Origin: Wolbachia endosymbiont (group E) of Neria commutata
Lineage (GTDB): Bacteria > Pseudomonadota > Alphaproteobacteria > Rickettsiales > Anaplasmataceae
Length of the DNA stretch: 64,000 bases
Direction: 5' to 3'
Assembly (NCBI RefSeq): GCF_964026735.1
Contig: NZ_OZ034692.1
Coordinates: 124,001 to 188,000, forward strand
A program made the translations under genes and the position numbers. This document shows, piece after piece, positions 28,984 through 38,049 of the stretch (position 1 is the first letter of the stretch; each line of letters starts with the position of its first letter). The notes under the pieces are model-generated. The model ran no database searches. It had not been told where the DNA came from and saw only the letters and a program-made list of their open reading frames with translations.

Positions 28984-29166
28984 TTGACCCTCCTCAAATG
29001 TAATTAATAAATTATCGTCACCATGAAGCTAAATGGCTATAAAAAATTACTCACACACCAAAACTTGGCCCTATATTGTAACACATGTGTTTTTAGTGTC
29101 AACGATCTTTTTAAATGAATTTTGCATGAATGAGAAATTCAACCGAAGAGGGGTTCAGAGCAAATG

Positions 29167-30775
29167 CACTGCCATTAAGTTAAGAGAAAAGGATGGACTA
29201 TATTAATAAATCAAGTAAAATTCCTAAACTTAAAGGAAAAATAATATGAGTAAAAAAAACAATAATCGAATTCATAAAAAATAAATTGATAAGTTTAAAC
29301 TTTATAAATGATCACAAAGTATCACCAAAAGACTTTCTACGAAAAAGAAAATTGCCTTTTATTGATGTATTCATTTTGATTTTCAGAAAAAGTGTGAAAT
29401 CATTACAAGTGATGCTCAATGAATTTATTCTGTACACGATGAGAGATTATACAGTTACTGCAAGTGCTTTTACCCAAGTAAGACAGAAGCTAAAGTATAC
29501 TGCATTTTCAGAACTTAATGATGATGTAGTTTCCCTATATTACCAGGATCAGGAGTTTAAAACTCACCATGGTTTCAGGGTACTTGCATTTGATGCTTCT
29601 ATATTAATTCTACCAAAAAGTGATGAGGTAATAGAGTAGTTTGGCTTAAGAGCAGTATGGAATGGAGTTCAGAGGTTTGAAGATTATACAAGTGCAACCT
29701 TTGAAGCTTGTTATGATGTGCTAAATAATATTGCAATAAAATCGGTGTTAAGTAGAGGTGACAGTTATGAAGTTGATTTAGCAACCGATATGCTTGAAAG
29801 CCTCAGTTCAGATGACTTACTAATCTGTGATAGAGGGTATGTATCTTATCGATTTATTGCCGAGCTTACGGAAAGGAAAATTAATTATGTAATTCGTTGT
29901 CCAAGTTCATCTTTTAGTGAAGTAAACGATATGTTTAAGCCGGGCAGTCCCTCTAGTACAATAGCAGTAGCTACTGCACCTATTAAAGTGGCAAGGCAGC
30001 TAAGAAAGCTAGGATTACCTGATGAAATGGAATTTAGGCTAGTTAAAATCATACTTTCCTCTGGTGAAATTGAAGTGCTAATTACATCATTATTAGATGA
30101 GCAGCAATTTAAGGTTGAGGAATTTGAAGAGTTATACTACTTACGTTGGGGAATAGAAACATTTTTTTCTAAACTCAAAGGAAGGTTAGGCTTAGAGAAT
30201 TTTACAGGTAAAAGTGTTGAAACTATTAAGCAGGATTTTTGGTCAACCATTTTTATTAGCAACCTAGAAAGTATTATGACAGAAGATGTAGAAGAGGCAT
30301 TGAATGCAGACCTAGCTGATAGTAAGCTTGAAAAAAGCATTAATAAATCTGTTTCATTTAATGCAATTAAAAACTTAGCTTTCGATATTTTTTCTACAGA
30401 ATCGGACATGGATTGCGTTATGGAGCAATTATCTAAGTTATTTTTAACAAACACTTTAGTTGTAAGGAAGGGGAGGAAAGTTGATCTTCATAAGATATCT
30501 GATGTTCGTTCACTCAATTACCAAAAAAGGGCTAGAAAACACGTATTTTGAATACTACCCTACTCATTTCTGAAAGACAGTATTCCTGGAGCAACTTTTG
30601 TCAAATCTTCTGTAAAATGACTTTTAAATAAGCTATTTCTTAACTAATTTACATCTAAGAGTTTATCTACTTTAAAGTTTGCTCTATTTTGTTTTAGCAT
30701 TTGCCATAACTCCTTAATCACTACAAACTTTTTTGTTCAATTTTTAGCCATTCCTTCCTTAACTTAATGGCAGTG
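29167..30775 (+). mobile_element. IS4-family insertion sequence, about 1.6 kb
   Basis: A transposase gene is flanked by an 18-bp perfect inverted repeat, CACTGCCATTAAGTTAAG at 29167-29184 and its complement at 30758-30775, taken as the terminal repeats. The 3' non-coding stretch of about 200 bp (30552-30757) contains nothing else recognised. The right end lies against a fragment of an IS630-type gene. End assignment is inferred from repeat symmetry. Confidence 0.6.
29286..30551 (+). pseudogene. IS4-family transposase with an in-frame amber codon
   Basis: Two parts in the same frame separated only by TAG at 29637-29639: residues 1-117 (PKDFLRKRKLPFIDVFILIF; VLAFDASILILPKSDEVIE with the first catalytic Asp) and the rest (FGLRAVWNGVQRFEDYTS, DDLLICDRGYVSYRF with the second Asp, and the YREK signature YYLRWGIETFFSKLKGRLGLENF). 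Neighbouring codon sense suggests GAG to TAG. About 421 codons, usual for IS4. The start is TTG or lies in the damaged upstream stretch (an ATG at 29247 opens a frame that stops after 12 codons). Confidence 0.8.
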
Positions 30776-30930
30776 ATTTTGCCTTGCCCTATTTTTAATA
30801 GGAAACCACTGGTGTTCAATTTCATTAAAATCAGGAGAGTATGGAGGAAGATAAAGAATTTCAGCACCAACTGTTTGGCAAGCTCACTAGTTTTCTTGGA
30901 TTTATGGAAACTCGCATTATCAAGAATGAC
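30776..30930 (-). pseudogene. Fragment of an IS630-type transposase
   Basis: The reading GLVILDNASFHKSKKTSEL contains the second catalytic Asp motif (LDNASFHK) of IS630/DDE_3 transposases; after a frameshift near 30870 the residues EILYLPPYSPDFNEIEHQW-like can be followed in another phase. Cut at the right by the IS5-type derivative and at the left by the IS4 element. It is a different subtype from the IS630 at 12.2 kb. Confidence 0.6.
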
Positions 30931-30932
30931 TA

Positions 30933-31557
30933 GACCTGCTGCAAAACAAGAGAAAAGAGGATGAAAGTATGGCATAAAGAAGAATAGTACAAATAAAAAT
31001 GATGCAAAATGGGGTTAAATTACCATAATCTAAAGAAACATCCAAGAAATTTCCGCGATATAACAGGGCTAAAAGTAGAGGGATTTGAAAAAATCGTGGA
31101 AAAAGTCAGGCCAGAGTGGAAAAAAAATGAAAAAACGTCACGGATACAGCGTCCGAAAGATAGCAAAAAGCAAAAGAAAAGTTATTCCGGAAAAAAGAAA
31201 ACGACCACCAGTAGATAGTATAAAATATGCCGATTCTGGGTATCAAGGTTGGCAAAAATTGCAGAAAAACGTTGTGATTCCATACAAAAAATACCGTAAA
31301 AACCACTAACGGAGGGGCAAAAGGAGCATAATCGAAAGTTGGCGTCGTTCAGTATATGGGTGGAAAATAAGATCTGCAAGATCAAAGTTTTTAAGATTAT
31401 GTCAAATGTTTACAGAAATTTTCAGAAGAAATATAACATGAGATTGAATATTATTGCGGGTATTGTGAATTTGCGGCATGGTTTTTAATAATTTTTGAGC
31501 TGGGGATTTCTTACCAGATTTATCAGCAACTTGCTTCACGTTGTTTCGCAGGGGGTC
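30933..31557 (+). mobile_element. Internally deleted IS5-type element, 625 bp (copy 4)
   Basis: Left end GACCTGCTGCAAAACA and right end TTTCGCAGGGGGTC, flanked by TA. Pieces of transposase remain: LKVEGFEKIVEKVRPEW, IQRPKDSKKQKKSYSGKK, VDSIKYADSGYQGWQKLQKN, NRKLASFSIWVENKI, NIIAGIVNLRHGF, separated by deletions. It carries no usable transposase. The copy at 32788-33414 has the same deletions. Confidence 0.85.
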
Positions 31558-31560
31558 TAC

Positions 31561-31652
31561 GGTAATTTAATCCCATTTTGCATCATTTTTGTTTGTACTA
31601 TTCTTCTTTATGCCATACTTTCATCCTCTTTTCTCTTGTTTTGCAGCAGGTT
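31561..31652 (-). repeat. Inverted fragment of the IS5-derivative left end
   Basis: About 90 bp matches the reverse complement of 30935-31030, including the end TTTTGCAGCAGGT. It lies directly beyond copy 4, so the 625-bp element and this fragment form a large inverted repeat. Probably the leftover of a second, mostly deleted insertion. Confidence 0.7.
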
Positions 31653-31679
31653 TTTGGGTGGACATCCATTTGAAAGAAT

Positions 31680-31750
31680 AGACATGCTGTAATTGCTATT
31701 GAGTAATGGGGTGCTTCTCTCCATTATTCAATAGCAATTACAGCATGTCT
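31680..31750. repeat. Long near-perfect hairpin (30-bp arms)
   Basis: Arms 31680-31709 and 31721-31750 are complementary with a single G/A difference, separated by 11 bases. The arm contains AATTGCTATTGA and ACATGCTGT. One arm plus flank (CAATAGCAATTACAG-ATGTCTAATATT) recurs at about 58914-58942, so it is a dispersed repeat. It lies 80 bp downstream of the rnd stop. Confidence 0.8.
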
Positions 31751-31833
31751 AATATTTTTGACTGCATGCTTGAATAATCAAAATCCTGTCCAGAAATTAC
31801 AGAATTTAGTCGCTATTCCTGCTTAGACAAATG

Positions 31834-32454
31834 TCATATTTGATGATTAAAGATATCTGTATTTTCCCATCCCATTAAATCCAGCTCAATACGCGTAGGA
31901 AGAAATTCAAAGCACTTTTTAGCCAATTCTTTTCTATTTTCACGCTCCAACATTAAATCTAGCTTTTCTTTTATTTTGTGGAGATACAAGACATCGGAAG
32001 CAGCATAAATTTTTTGCTTTTCTGTTAAATTTTCATTTCCCCAATCAGAGGATTGTTGCTGTTTGTTTAATTTAATATCAAGTAGTTCTGCACACAACCC
32101 CTTTAAGCTATGATTATCTGTGTAAGTGCGTACTAATCGTGAAGCTATTTTTGTGCAATAGCATGGAAGCGCCCAAGTTTTCAAGTAGTGATACAGTATG
32201 CCCATATCGAACCGTGCGAAATGAAATATTTTAGTTATATATTTATTCTTTAATATTTCTCTTAAATTTGGAGCTTGGTAATTGCTTGTAAATTGAATCA
32301 AGTGAGCTTTGCCATCGCCAACAGATACCTGCACAAAACATAACCTATCCCTCCGATGGAGTAGTCCCATTGCCTCTGTATCAATAGCTATAGAGCTTAT
32401 ATTATCAGGTATGAAGCTAGTTGGCCAATCATCTTTGTGTAAAAATATTCGCAT
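31834..32454 (-). CDS. rnd: Ribonuclease D-type 3'-5' exonuclease
   Basis: A 206-residue DEDDy exonuclease, the compact form lacking HRDC domains common in Rickettsiales. Catalytic motifs: IAIDTEAMGLL (Asp, Glu), IFHFARFDMGIL (Asp) and YAASDVLYLHKIKEKL (Tyr, Asp). It would trim tRNA or other RNA 3' ends in the cytoplasm. Flanked on both sides by IS5 derivatives in opposite orientation, so the gene sits on an invertible or excisable 1.2-kb segment. Intact. Confidence 0.9.
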   Translation of the reverse strand: MRIFLHKDDWPTSFIPDNISSIAIDTEAMGLLHRRDRLCFVQVSVGDGKAHLIQFTSNYQAPNLREILKNKYITKIFHFARFDMGILYHYLKTWALPCYCTKIASRLVRTYTDNHSLKGLCAELLDIKLNKQQQSSDWGNENLTEKQKIYAASDVLYLHKIKEKLDLMLERENRKELAKKCFEFLPTRIELDLMGWENTDIFNHQI

Positions 32455-32787
32455 AAAGTTAATATATTTAGTGCAACAATTAAAAGTTGATAATAATTCA
32501 AAATAAACTATAAGTACACAAAAAAGCTATCTTTATCCCTCCAAAGGCATTGCGTATGGAAAATGAAGTAATATACATGATGATTAAATTGAAATAATGC
32601 GTGATATTGAGATCCAGTCTTTTCAAGCTTGGAATTCAAGCATTTAAGTAATTTTTTAGGCAATCTAAGAGCTTGTCCACAAACTAGTAAATCAAGCATA
32701 TTCCCCTACTTAACATAACTTTACTCATAGCTAAATATATAAAATTTTCTGTTGAAGTTGTTAGCAGATCATATTCTTTTGATAATA
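32455..32787. other. Intergenic region upstream of rnd
   Basis: AT-rich stretch. A 63-codon minus-strand frame (32508-32699, LVCGQALRLPKKLLKCLNSK) exists but shows no domain, has no clear ribosome site and is not called. Nothing else recognised. Confidence 0.5.
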
Positions 32788-33414
32788 GACCCCCCCTGCG
32801 AAACAACGTAAAGCAAGTTGCTGATAAAATCTGGTAAGAAGTCCCCAGCCCAAAAATTATTAAAAACCATGCCTCAAATTCACAATACCCGCAATAATAT
32901 TAAATCTCATGTTATATTTTTTCTGAAAATTGCGGTAAACATTTGACATAATCTTAAAAACTTTGATCTCGCGAATCTTATTTTCCACACGCATCCTGAA
33001 CGATGCCAGCTTTCGATTATGCTCCTTTTGCTCCTCCGTTAGTGGTTTTTACGGTATTTTTTGTACGGAATCACAACGTTTTTCTGCAGTTTTTGCCAAC
33101 CTTGATACCCAGAATCGGCATATTTTATACTATCTACTGGTGGTCGTTTTCTTTTTTCCGGAATAACTTTTCTTTTGCTTTTTGCTATCTTTCGGACGCT
33201 GTATCCGTGACGTTTTTTCATTTTTTTTCCACTCTGGCCTGACTTTTTCCACGATTTTTTCAAATCCCTCTACTTTTAGCCCTGTTATATTGCGAAATTT
33301 CTTGGATGTTTCTTTAGATTATGGTAATTTAACCCCATTTTGCCTCATTTTTGTTTATCTTATCTCTCTTTATACCTTACTTTCATCCTCTTTTCACTTG
33401 TTTTGCAGCAGATC
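32788..33414 (-). mobile_element. Internally deleted IS5-type element, 627 bp (copy 5)
   Basis: Same structure as copy 4 on the opposite strand: end GACCCCCCCTGCG (two extra C) at 32788 and TTTTGCAGCAGATC at 33414. The residual frame VDSIKYADSGYQGWQKLQKN preceded by KRKVIPEKRKRPP is identical in both copies, so the internal deletion arose once and the product was copied. Its left boundary at 33414 lies 1 base from the rmuC stop. Confidence 0.85.
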
Positions 33415-33415
33415 T

Positions 33416-34774
33416 CTAATCGCTCTGCAATTCTTCAGCATGCAAATTGCGTGGTAAAAACTCCAAATCTTTTGCAACGCTCAATTCTTTATTTTTTGAA
33501 TGTATACCAAGCTTATTAAATTCCCGAGCAGCAGGAAATACCCTTGCTTCGAGCGATCCTGCAGTTTTATTATAATTGTCCACAGCACTCTTTAAACTTT
33601 TGCGCAAATTATCAAAATTTTCACCCATTGTGCAGATGCGCTCATATAATATGTGTCCAAGTTCACTAATTTTTTTCGCACTTTCGGTTATCATCTCTTG
33701 CTTCCACCCATACGCTATTGCTCTTAAGAGCGCAATTAAAGTAATAGGTGTTGCAATAATCACTCTTTTTTCCACACCAATCTCTATCAAAGCAGGCTCA
33801 CATTCGAGTGCTGCGCTAAAAGCTCCTTCCCCTGTAAGAAATAAGACCACAAGTTCTGGCGTATTTTCAAATTGATTCCAGTATTCTTTTTTACCTAAGT
33901 CATTTATATGTTTTTTTAGCGCTAACGAATGTTCCTTTAATTTTTCTTTTTGTATTTGCGAATCGTTTTGTGATATAGCATCCATGTAAGAATCAAGCGG
34001 CACTTTAGCATCTATTATTATCTGTTTTCCAGATGGCATTTTGATTATCAAGTCAGGACGCAATAAATTATCGTCATTTTTATCACTTACCGATGGTTGA
34101 ATCAAAAAATCACAGTACTCTATCATTCCTGCCATTTCAACTACTCTTTTTAACTGCATTTCACCCCATTTTCCTCTAGTATGAGGTTTTCTTAAAGCGT
34201 TAGCTAAGTTAGAAGTTTGATTCATCAGTGCTCCAATTTGCTCTTTTAAGCCTTCGTAAGCCCCCACTCTTTCTTTCTCCAGCTCGCGTATTTCATGATC
34301 AAATTTTTCTAATTTTTCTTTTATTGGAGTTACAACTTCGTTGATCGTTGTTTGTCTTTTATTAAAATCACTAGCTGTTTCTTTCAATTTATTATCAATC
34401 ACTTCCTTTGCGAGATTCAAAAAATTATTGTTATTTACTTGCAGAGCATCAAGCGAAAGTGCTTTAAAAGTATTTGTTAATCTTTCCTCTGCTTTTGTGA
34501 GAAGTTCTATCTCTCTTTCCTTCTCATCGCGTTCCTTCTGCAAAGTTACTTCAAGTTCTGCTTTTCTAATTCTGAAATCTACTATTTCCTCATCTCTTTC
34601 GAGCAAAGTTTGTTTCGCTTTCTGAAATTCATGTTCTAATTTAACTAAATCACCCTCAAGATTTGCCGATTTGATTTTTTCCTCATTTAGTCTTCTATTC
34701 TTTCTTATGATGATGTATGAAAATAATAATAAACAGACAAAATTTAATCCTAGAACTATAGAGTTGAAAAGCAT
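33416..34774 (-). CDS. rmuC: DNA recombination protein RmuC
   Basis: RmuC limits inversions at short repeats and is nuclease-like. The 452-residue protein has an N-terminal membrane anchor (LFNSIVLGLNFVCLLLFSYIII), a long coiled coil (residues about 30-200) and the RmuC core: TRGKWGEMQLKRVVEMAGM, LLRPDLIIKMPSGKQIIIDAKVPLDSY, VVLFLTGEGAFSAALE, KRVIIATPITLIALLRAIAYGW. The PDLIIKMP-xx-IIIDAKVP part is the PD-(D/E)XK-like site. The stop codon lies 1 base from an IS5 derivative, so the 3' end is just intact. Its presence in a repeat-rich genome fits its role. Confidence 0.93.
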   Translation of the reverse strand: MLFNSIVLGLNFVCLLLFSYIIIRKNRRLNEEKIKSANLEGDLVKLEHEFQKAKQTLLERDEEIVDFRIRKAELEVTLQKERDEKEREIELLTKAEERLTNTFKALSLDALQVNNNNFLNLAKEVIDNKLKETASDFNKRQTTINEVVTPIKEKLEKFDHEIRELEKERVGAYEGLKEQIGALMNQTSNLANALRKPHTRGKWGEMQLKRVVEMAGMIEYCDFLIQPSVSDKNDDNLLRPDLIIKMPSGKQIIIDAKVPLDSYMDAISQNDSQIQKEKLKEHSLALKKHINDLGKKEYWNQFENTPELVVLFLTGEGAFSAALECEPALIEIGVEKRVIIATPITLIALLRAIAYGWKQEMITESAKKISELGHILYERICTMGENFDNLRKSLKSAVDNYNKTAGSLEARVFPAAREFNKLGIHSKNKELSVAKDLEFLPRNLHAEELQSD

Positions 34775-34831
34775 CAGAACAAAAAAACTGTGTTCATAAT
34801 TCTATCTGATTAATTGTTTGTGTGTATATAA

Positions 34832-34863
34832 AAAAAGGAACACCTGAAGAGATGCTCCTTTTT
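34832..34863 (-). terminator. Rho-independent terminator after the acidic-protein gene
   Basis: On the minus strand an 11-bp stem AAAAAGGAGCA / TGTTCCTTTTT (one G-U) with a 10-base loop is followed by T residues, 20 bases past the stop at 34883. The A/T flanks make it possible on both strands, so it may also serve the opposite direction. Confidence 0.75.
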
Positions 34864-34882
34864 GAAAAGTTTGTTATATTGA

Positions 34883-36277
34883 TTATGTTCTAGGTTTACC
34901 ATTAGTAGTAGGAACATGTTCTGGTTTTGGACAAGTAGTTTGTGAGAATGGTGCCCCACCATTTGCAGCAGGTTCAGAGTTGCTTTCAACTTCCTGCCAT
35001 GCTTCTCGTTGATCCTCACCTTGACTTCCAGATACTTCATCCACATGTTCTTGGCTACCTTCCGCACTCTCACCTCCAATTGGTGCTGGTGGTGCATTGC
35101 TAGGGTTAGCAGCTTCTGGGTCTCGCTTTTCATCATCACCTACAGAGGCTGCATCTTCCTTCGCTTGTTGACCATTATCTTGATCTTCAGGGGTTTCAAG
35201 CCTATGTTCTTGGCCCTTATCCTCACCTTCAGATTGTTTCTCAGGTGTATCGACGACCTCCTTAAGTGGTGCTTGTGTTTCACCAATTGCAGCAGGTTCA
35301 TGGCTTTCAACTTTAGAATTCTTTTTCAATAATTCCTGAAATTCACCGGAGTACTCATACACCTCTTCTTCAGATGAAGAGTCTGCAAGTGCAGCTTTAG
35401 GTGCAGGGTTTTCAGATGCTACAGACCCATGTTCTTGGCCCTCATCTGGTTGTTCTTTGCTAGATTTAACAGCTTTTGAGCTTGAATTTCCACCATTTAC
35501 ATCAGGTGCAGGTGTTTTAGCTTCAGTCTCTGCAGCTTTAGCCTCTTTATATATCTCAGCCTTAACCTCTGCTGTTGTTTCATTTAAACCTAACAGATCT
35601 TTCATTCCTTTTAGGTCATTAACATTGCACACAGTTCCAGTGCCATCAATTCCTACTGAATTTATAGCTACGACGTTGCCACCTACCCCTGTCCTTGAGC
35701 TATAACGGCCAGTGATATATAATATCTTACCACTAAGTTTTATAAATACACAAAATTGCTTAGGAGTAGCTGGATTTTTCCATTTTGTCAATGTATCAAA
35801 ATGTTTGCCTACATTTAACTTTAATTCTACCTCATTTTTTCCATCTGAGTAAACAGTAATTTTCCCAGAAAATTTTTCAACTTCAGGTACCCGTGGTTGA
35901 GTAAGTGGCGTTGAATCAGATTGAACAGGGTTTTGATTAGTTTCCTTCATATCAAAGGACTTATCACCATTATCAGGTCCTGCATGTCCAGGTTGCGGAA
36001 CCGTAACTGGCGTTGGTTTAGCAGGTTCTTCGGCAACAGATGCAGCAGGTGAAGCAACTTCACTCTTATCTTGAGATACTTTAGGTCCATTATCCTTACC
36101 GTTATCTTTAGTTTTAGCCTCTGGTTGACCATCACTTGCTTTAGTTGCACCATTACTAGAAAACCAGCCTTTAACAGTATTCCAAACCTTACTCCAAGCT
36201 CTCCCTAGCCAAGTTCCTGCAAGCCAGCTTTTAAAACGACCCCACAAAGTCTTTTTGTTTGTTGTTTCTTTTGCCAT
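34883..36277 (-). CDS. Acidic low-complexity protein with tryptophan-rich N-terminus, unknown
   Basis: A 464-residue protein. Residues 5-42 form a basic, Trp-rich amphipathic region (LWGRFKSWLAG, WLGRAWSKVWNTVKGWF). Residues 45-120 are K/P/D-rich linker, 135-235 look like a small folded beta domain (GKITVYSDGKNEVELKLNVG, QFCVFIKLSGKILYITGRYS, NVVAINSVGIDGTGTVCNV), and 240-464 are very acidic and disordered (EGEDKGQEHRLETPEDQDNG). No known family recognised. The gene is monocistronic, with a terminator. The mix of membrane-active-looking N-terminus and disordered tail resembles secreted effectors, which is a guess. Confidence 0.8.
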   Translation of the reverse strand: MAKETTNKKTLWGRFKSWLAGTWLGRAWSKVWNTVKGWFSSNGATKASDGQPEAKTKDNGKDNGPKVSQDKSEVASPAASVAEEPAKPTPVTVPQPGHAGPDNGDKSFDMKETNQNPVQSDSTPLTQPRVPEVEKFSGKITVYSDGKNEVELKLNVGKHFDTLTKWKNPATPKQFCVFIKLSGKILYITGRYSSRTGVGGNVVAINSVGIDGTGTVCNVNDLKGMKDLLGLNETTAEVKAEIYKEAKAAETEAKTPAPDVNGGNSSSKAVKSSKEQPDEGQEHGSVASENPAPKAALADSSSEEEVYEYSGEFQELLKKNSKVESHEPAAIGETQAPLKEVVDTPEKQSEGEDKGQEHRLETPEDQDNGQQAKEDAASVGDDEKRDPEAANPSNAPPAPIGGESAEGSQEHVDEVSGSQGEDQREAWQEVESNSEPAANGGAPFSQTTCPKPEHVPTTNGKPRT

Positions 36278-36420
36278 ATTTTACTCCTTTAAATTAATAA
36301 TCAATTAAGCTAAGTTAATTATTACATGCAAATTATAACTTGTCAACATACTTCCCTTAAAAATAGAAATTATGCTGAATTACACCTTAAAATGGAGTAA
36401 AATAATTATAAGTGGAAGAT

Positions 36421-37644
36421 TTATGAAGTTTTCATGATTTTTAACAACTTAATAGCATTGGTATTGACAACCTCTCCACCTACCCGCTTAGTGATAAAAA
36501 ATCTAATATACGGTTTATTAGTATAAGGATCTCTTAATATTTTCATTCCCCTGCTATCTACAATTTTATAAGCCTGCTTAAAATCTGCTACTGCAATGAT
36601 AGGAAGCCAATTACCATCTTGACTTTGTTGTGCAGTAGGTGTTGGTGGCATATCAGCAGATTGGTATACTGGAACGCCCATTAGAGTGTCTGGTGTTTCA
36701 AGTGACAAGCTTGGTTGCCAGAGATACTGACCGGACTCAGATTTAAGTAGCCTAACATCCTTAAGCGTGCTTCTATTCATTAGAAATGATGCATTTTTAG
36801 AATAATACTCATTCAGAGAATAATATAATATCGTTATGGCATCACTGTCCAACTTATCATTTTTCACCTGATCTATTTCGTCATAGCTGGTTCCATCATT
36901 GTAAGATAAAATCCCTTTGGGCTGAAAAGTGCCATCACCCTTGATGAAAGCTTCATTTTCTTTTGTACTAAAAGTCTCAACAATTTTTTCTACTAACCAA
37001 CTTTCAACGTCAACAAATGCATCATCAAGTAATTTTTGTGATATTTGTGGTTGAGCATATAACTCATAGGTTGTGATGCGAATTTTTTGGATTTTAGGTG
37101 TCTCAGTGTCACTGTTAAAATCATATTTTGACTTATTTCCATTGTCACCTCGATCCTCGATTGTTTCGCCACTCCAACCGGCATCAGCGCGATCACAATT
37201 TTCTATAATGTAATCTAATGTCTCAGTAGATATTTTTTGAGTGGAGCATATTTGCCGCATTGGAGATGAATCAGTCACACATTTATTTATACGTTTTAAA
37301 ATATGCGAAGTAACAAGGTATCCTCCTATCTCATTACTATCTCCAGTAAGAGTTTTCTGTGATAAGCCGTTTGACATTCCCTTGCGGATATAATCTGTAA
37401 AGTATTTATCGCTTGTACTAAAATCTGTATTGACTTCTGGGCGTTGAACTGCTGTTTCGATAAGATCTAGACGCTCTTTGCAGCCATCAATGGCATTATT
37501 TACCCTGCATAGTTGCTCAATTGTTGCAGAGTCAGCACGTCCTTTGCTTTCAACTTCTTTTAGTCTGCGATCATTTATTAATTTAAATTGCTCCCATGAT
37601 AAAGATAGTTCATTAATACGGTGAGCGATATCAGTTAGTGACAT
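36421..37644 (-). CDS. HK97-type major capsid protein, gene-transfer-agent type (orphan)
   Basis: The 407-residue protein has a helical scaffold-like N-terminus (SLSWEQFKLINDRRLKEVESKGRADSATIEQL) very like the Rhodobacter GTA capsid, then HK97 features: NEIGGYLVTSHILKRI, ETPKIQKIRITTYELYAQPQISQKLLDDA, NEAFIKGDGTFQPKGIL, FLMNRSTLKDVRLLKSESGQYLWQP and IIAVADFKQAYKIVDSRGMKILRDPY. Start at ATG 37644 (MSLTDIAHRI) rather than the longer frame, because the upstream part is not family-like. No terminase, portal or protease lies nearby; Rickettsiales keep scattered GTA-like genes. It is unrelated to the WO module at 3-11 kb. Confidence 0.85.
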   Translation of the reverse strand: MSLTDIAHRINELSLSWEQFKLINDRRLKEVESKGRADSATIEQLCRVNNAIDGCKERLDLIETAVQRPEVNTDFSTSDKYFTDYIRKGMSNGLSQKTLTGDSNEIGGYLVTSHILKRINKCVTDSSPMRQICSTQKISTETLDYIIENCDRADAGWSGETIEDRGDNGNKSKYDFNSDTETPKIQKIRITTYELYAQPQISQKLLDDAFVDVESWLVEKIVETFSTKENEAFIKGDGTFQPKGILSYNDGTSYDEIDQVKNDKLDSDAITILYYSLNEYYSKNASFLMNRSTLKDVRLLKSESGQYLWQPSLSLETPDTLMGVPVYQSADMPPTPTAQQSQDGNWLPIIAVADFKQAYKIVDSRGMKILRDPYTNKPYIRFFITKRVGGEVVNTNAIKLLKIMKTS

Positions 37645-37706
37645 AATAGCCTCCTTTAAAAATAAAATTAGATTTGTATAGTTAAATAAATAAGGTTTAC
37701 TGGATC

Positions 37707-37723
37707 CCAGCGTTACGCGCTGG
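37707..37723. repeat. GC-rich palindromic repeat
   Basis: CCAGCG and CGCTGG around TTACG, within TGGATCCCAGCGTTACGCGC. This matches the GGATCCCAGYG-type palindromes dispersed in Wolbachia genomes. Same class as the hairpin at 26179. Confidence 0.65.
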
Positions 37724-38049
37724 AATGACAGATGACAATCTATTGTCACTTCTATATGAAGAAAACTTTATCTGTTAAAAAAACAAGGGCAAAAGTAGTG
37801 TGGCACAACTTAGCTGCACCACACATGGGCTTTTCCTTACTTAACTCAATGGTTAAAGTTAAGCGGGATAAAATGAGAGATGATAGTGCTATATAACACT
37901 CGTTTTTTCCTGTCAAGCACTTTTTAATTTTTCTTTGGCACTGCCTCAAAACTGTTTATAACATATCAAAAATTCTTAAAAATTGACTCTATTAATAATA
38001 CACTAAATTATGTTAAGATAGAAAATAGTAGATTTATTGACATAGTGCA
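37724..38049. other. Intergenic region between capsid gene and truA
   Basis: Mostly AT-rich. A 65-codon minus-strand frame (37752-37949) has no recognisable features and is not called. Contains the truA promoter candidate. Confidence 0.5.
37983..38011 (+). promoter_or_regulatory. Candidate promoter for truA
   Basis: TTGACT (37983-37988) with a 17-base spacer and AATTAT (38006-38011), about 40 bases before the GTG start. The -10 box is weak. Confidence 0.35.

Noticed and set aside
32508-32699. 63-codon minus-strand frame upstream of rnd
   Set aside because: No domain, no ribosome site and unconvincing composition.
34810-35139. 109-codon minus-strand frame overlapping the acidic-protein gene end
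   Set aside because: Out of phase with a low-complexity region; composition is an artefact of the repeats.
37752-37949. 65-codon minus-strand frame between capsid gene and truA
   Set aside because: Lies over a palindromic repeat and promoter region, with no recognisable features.
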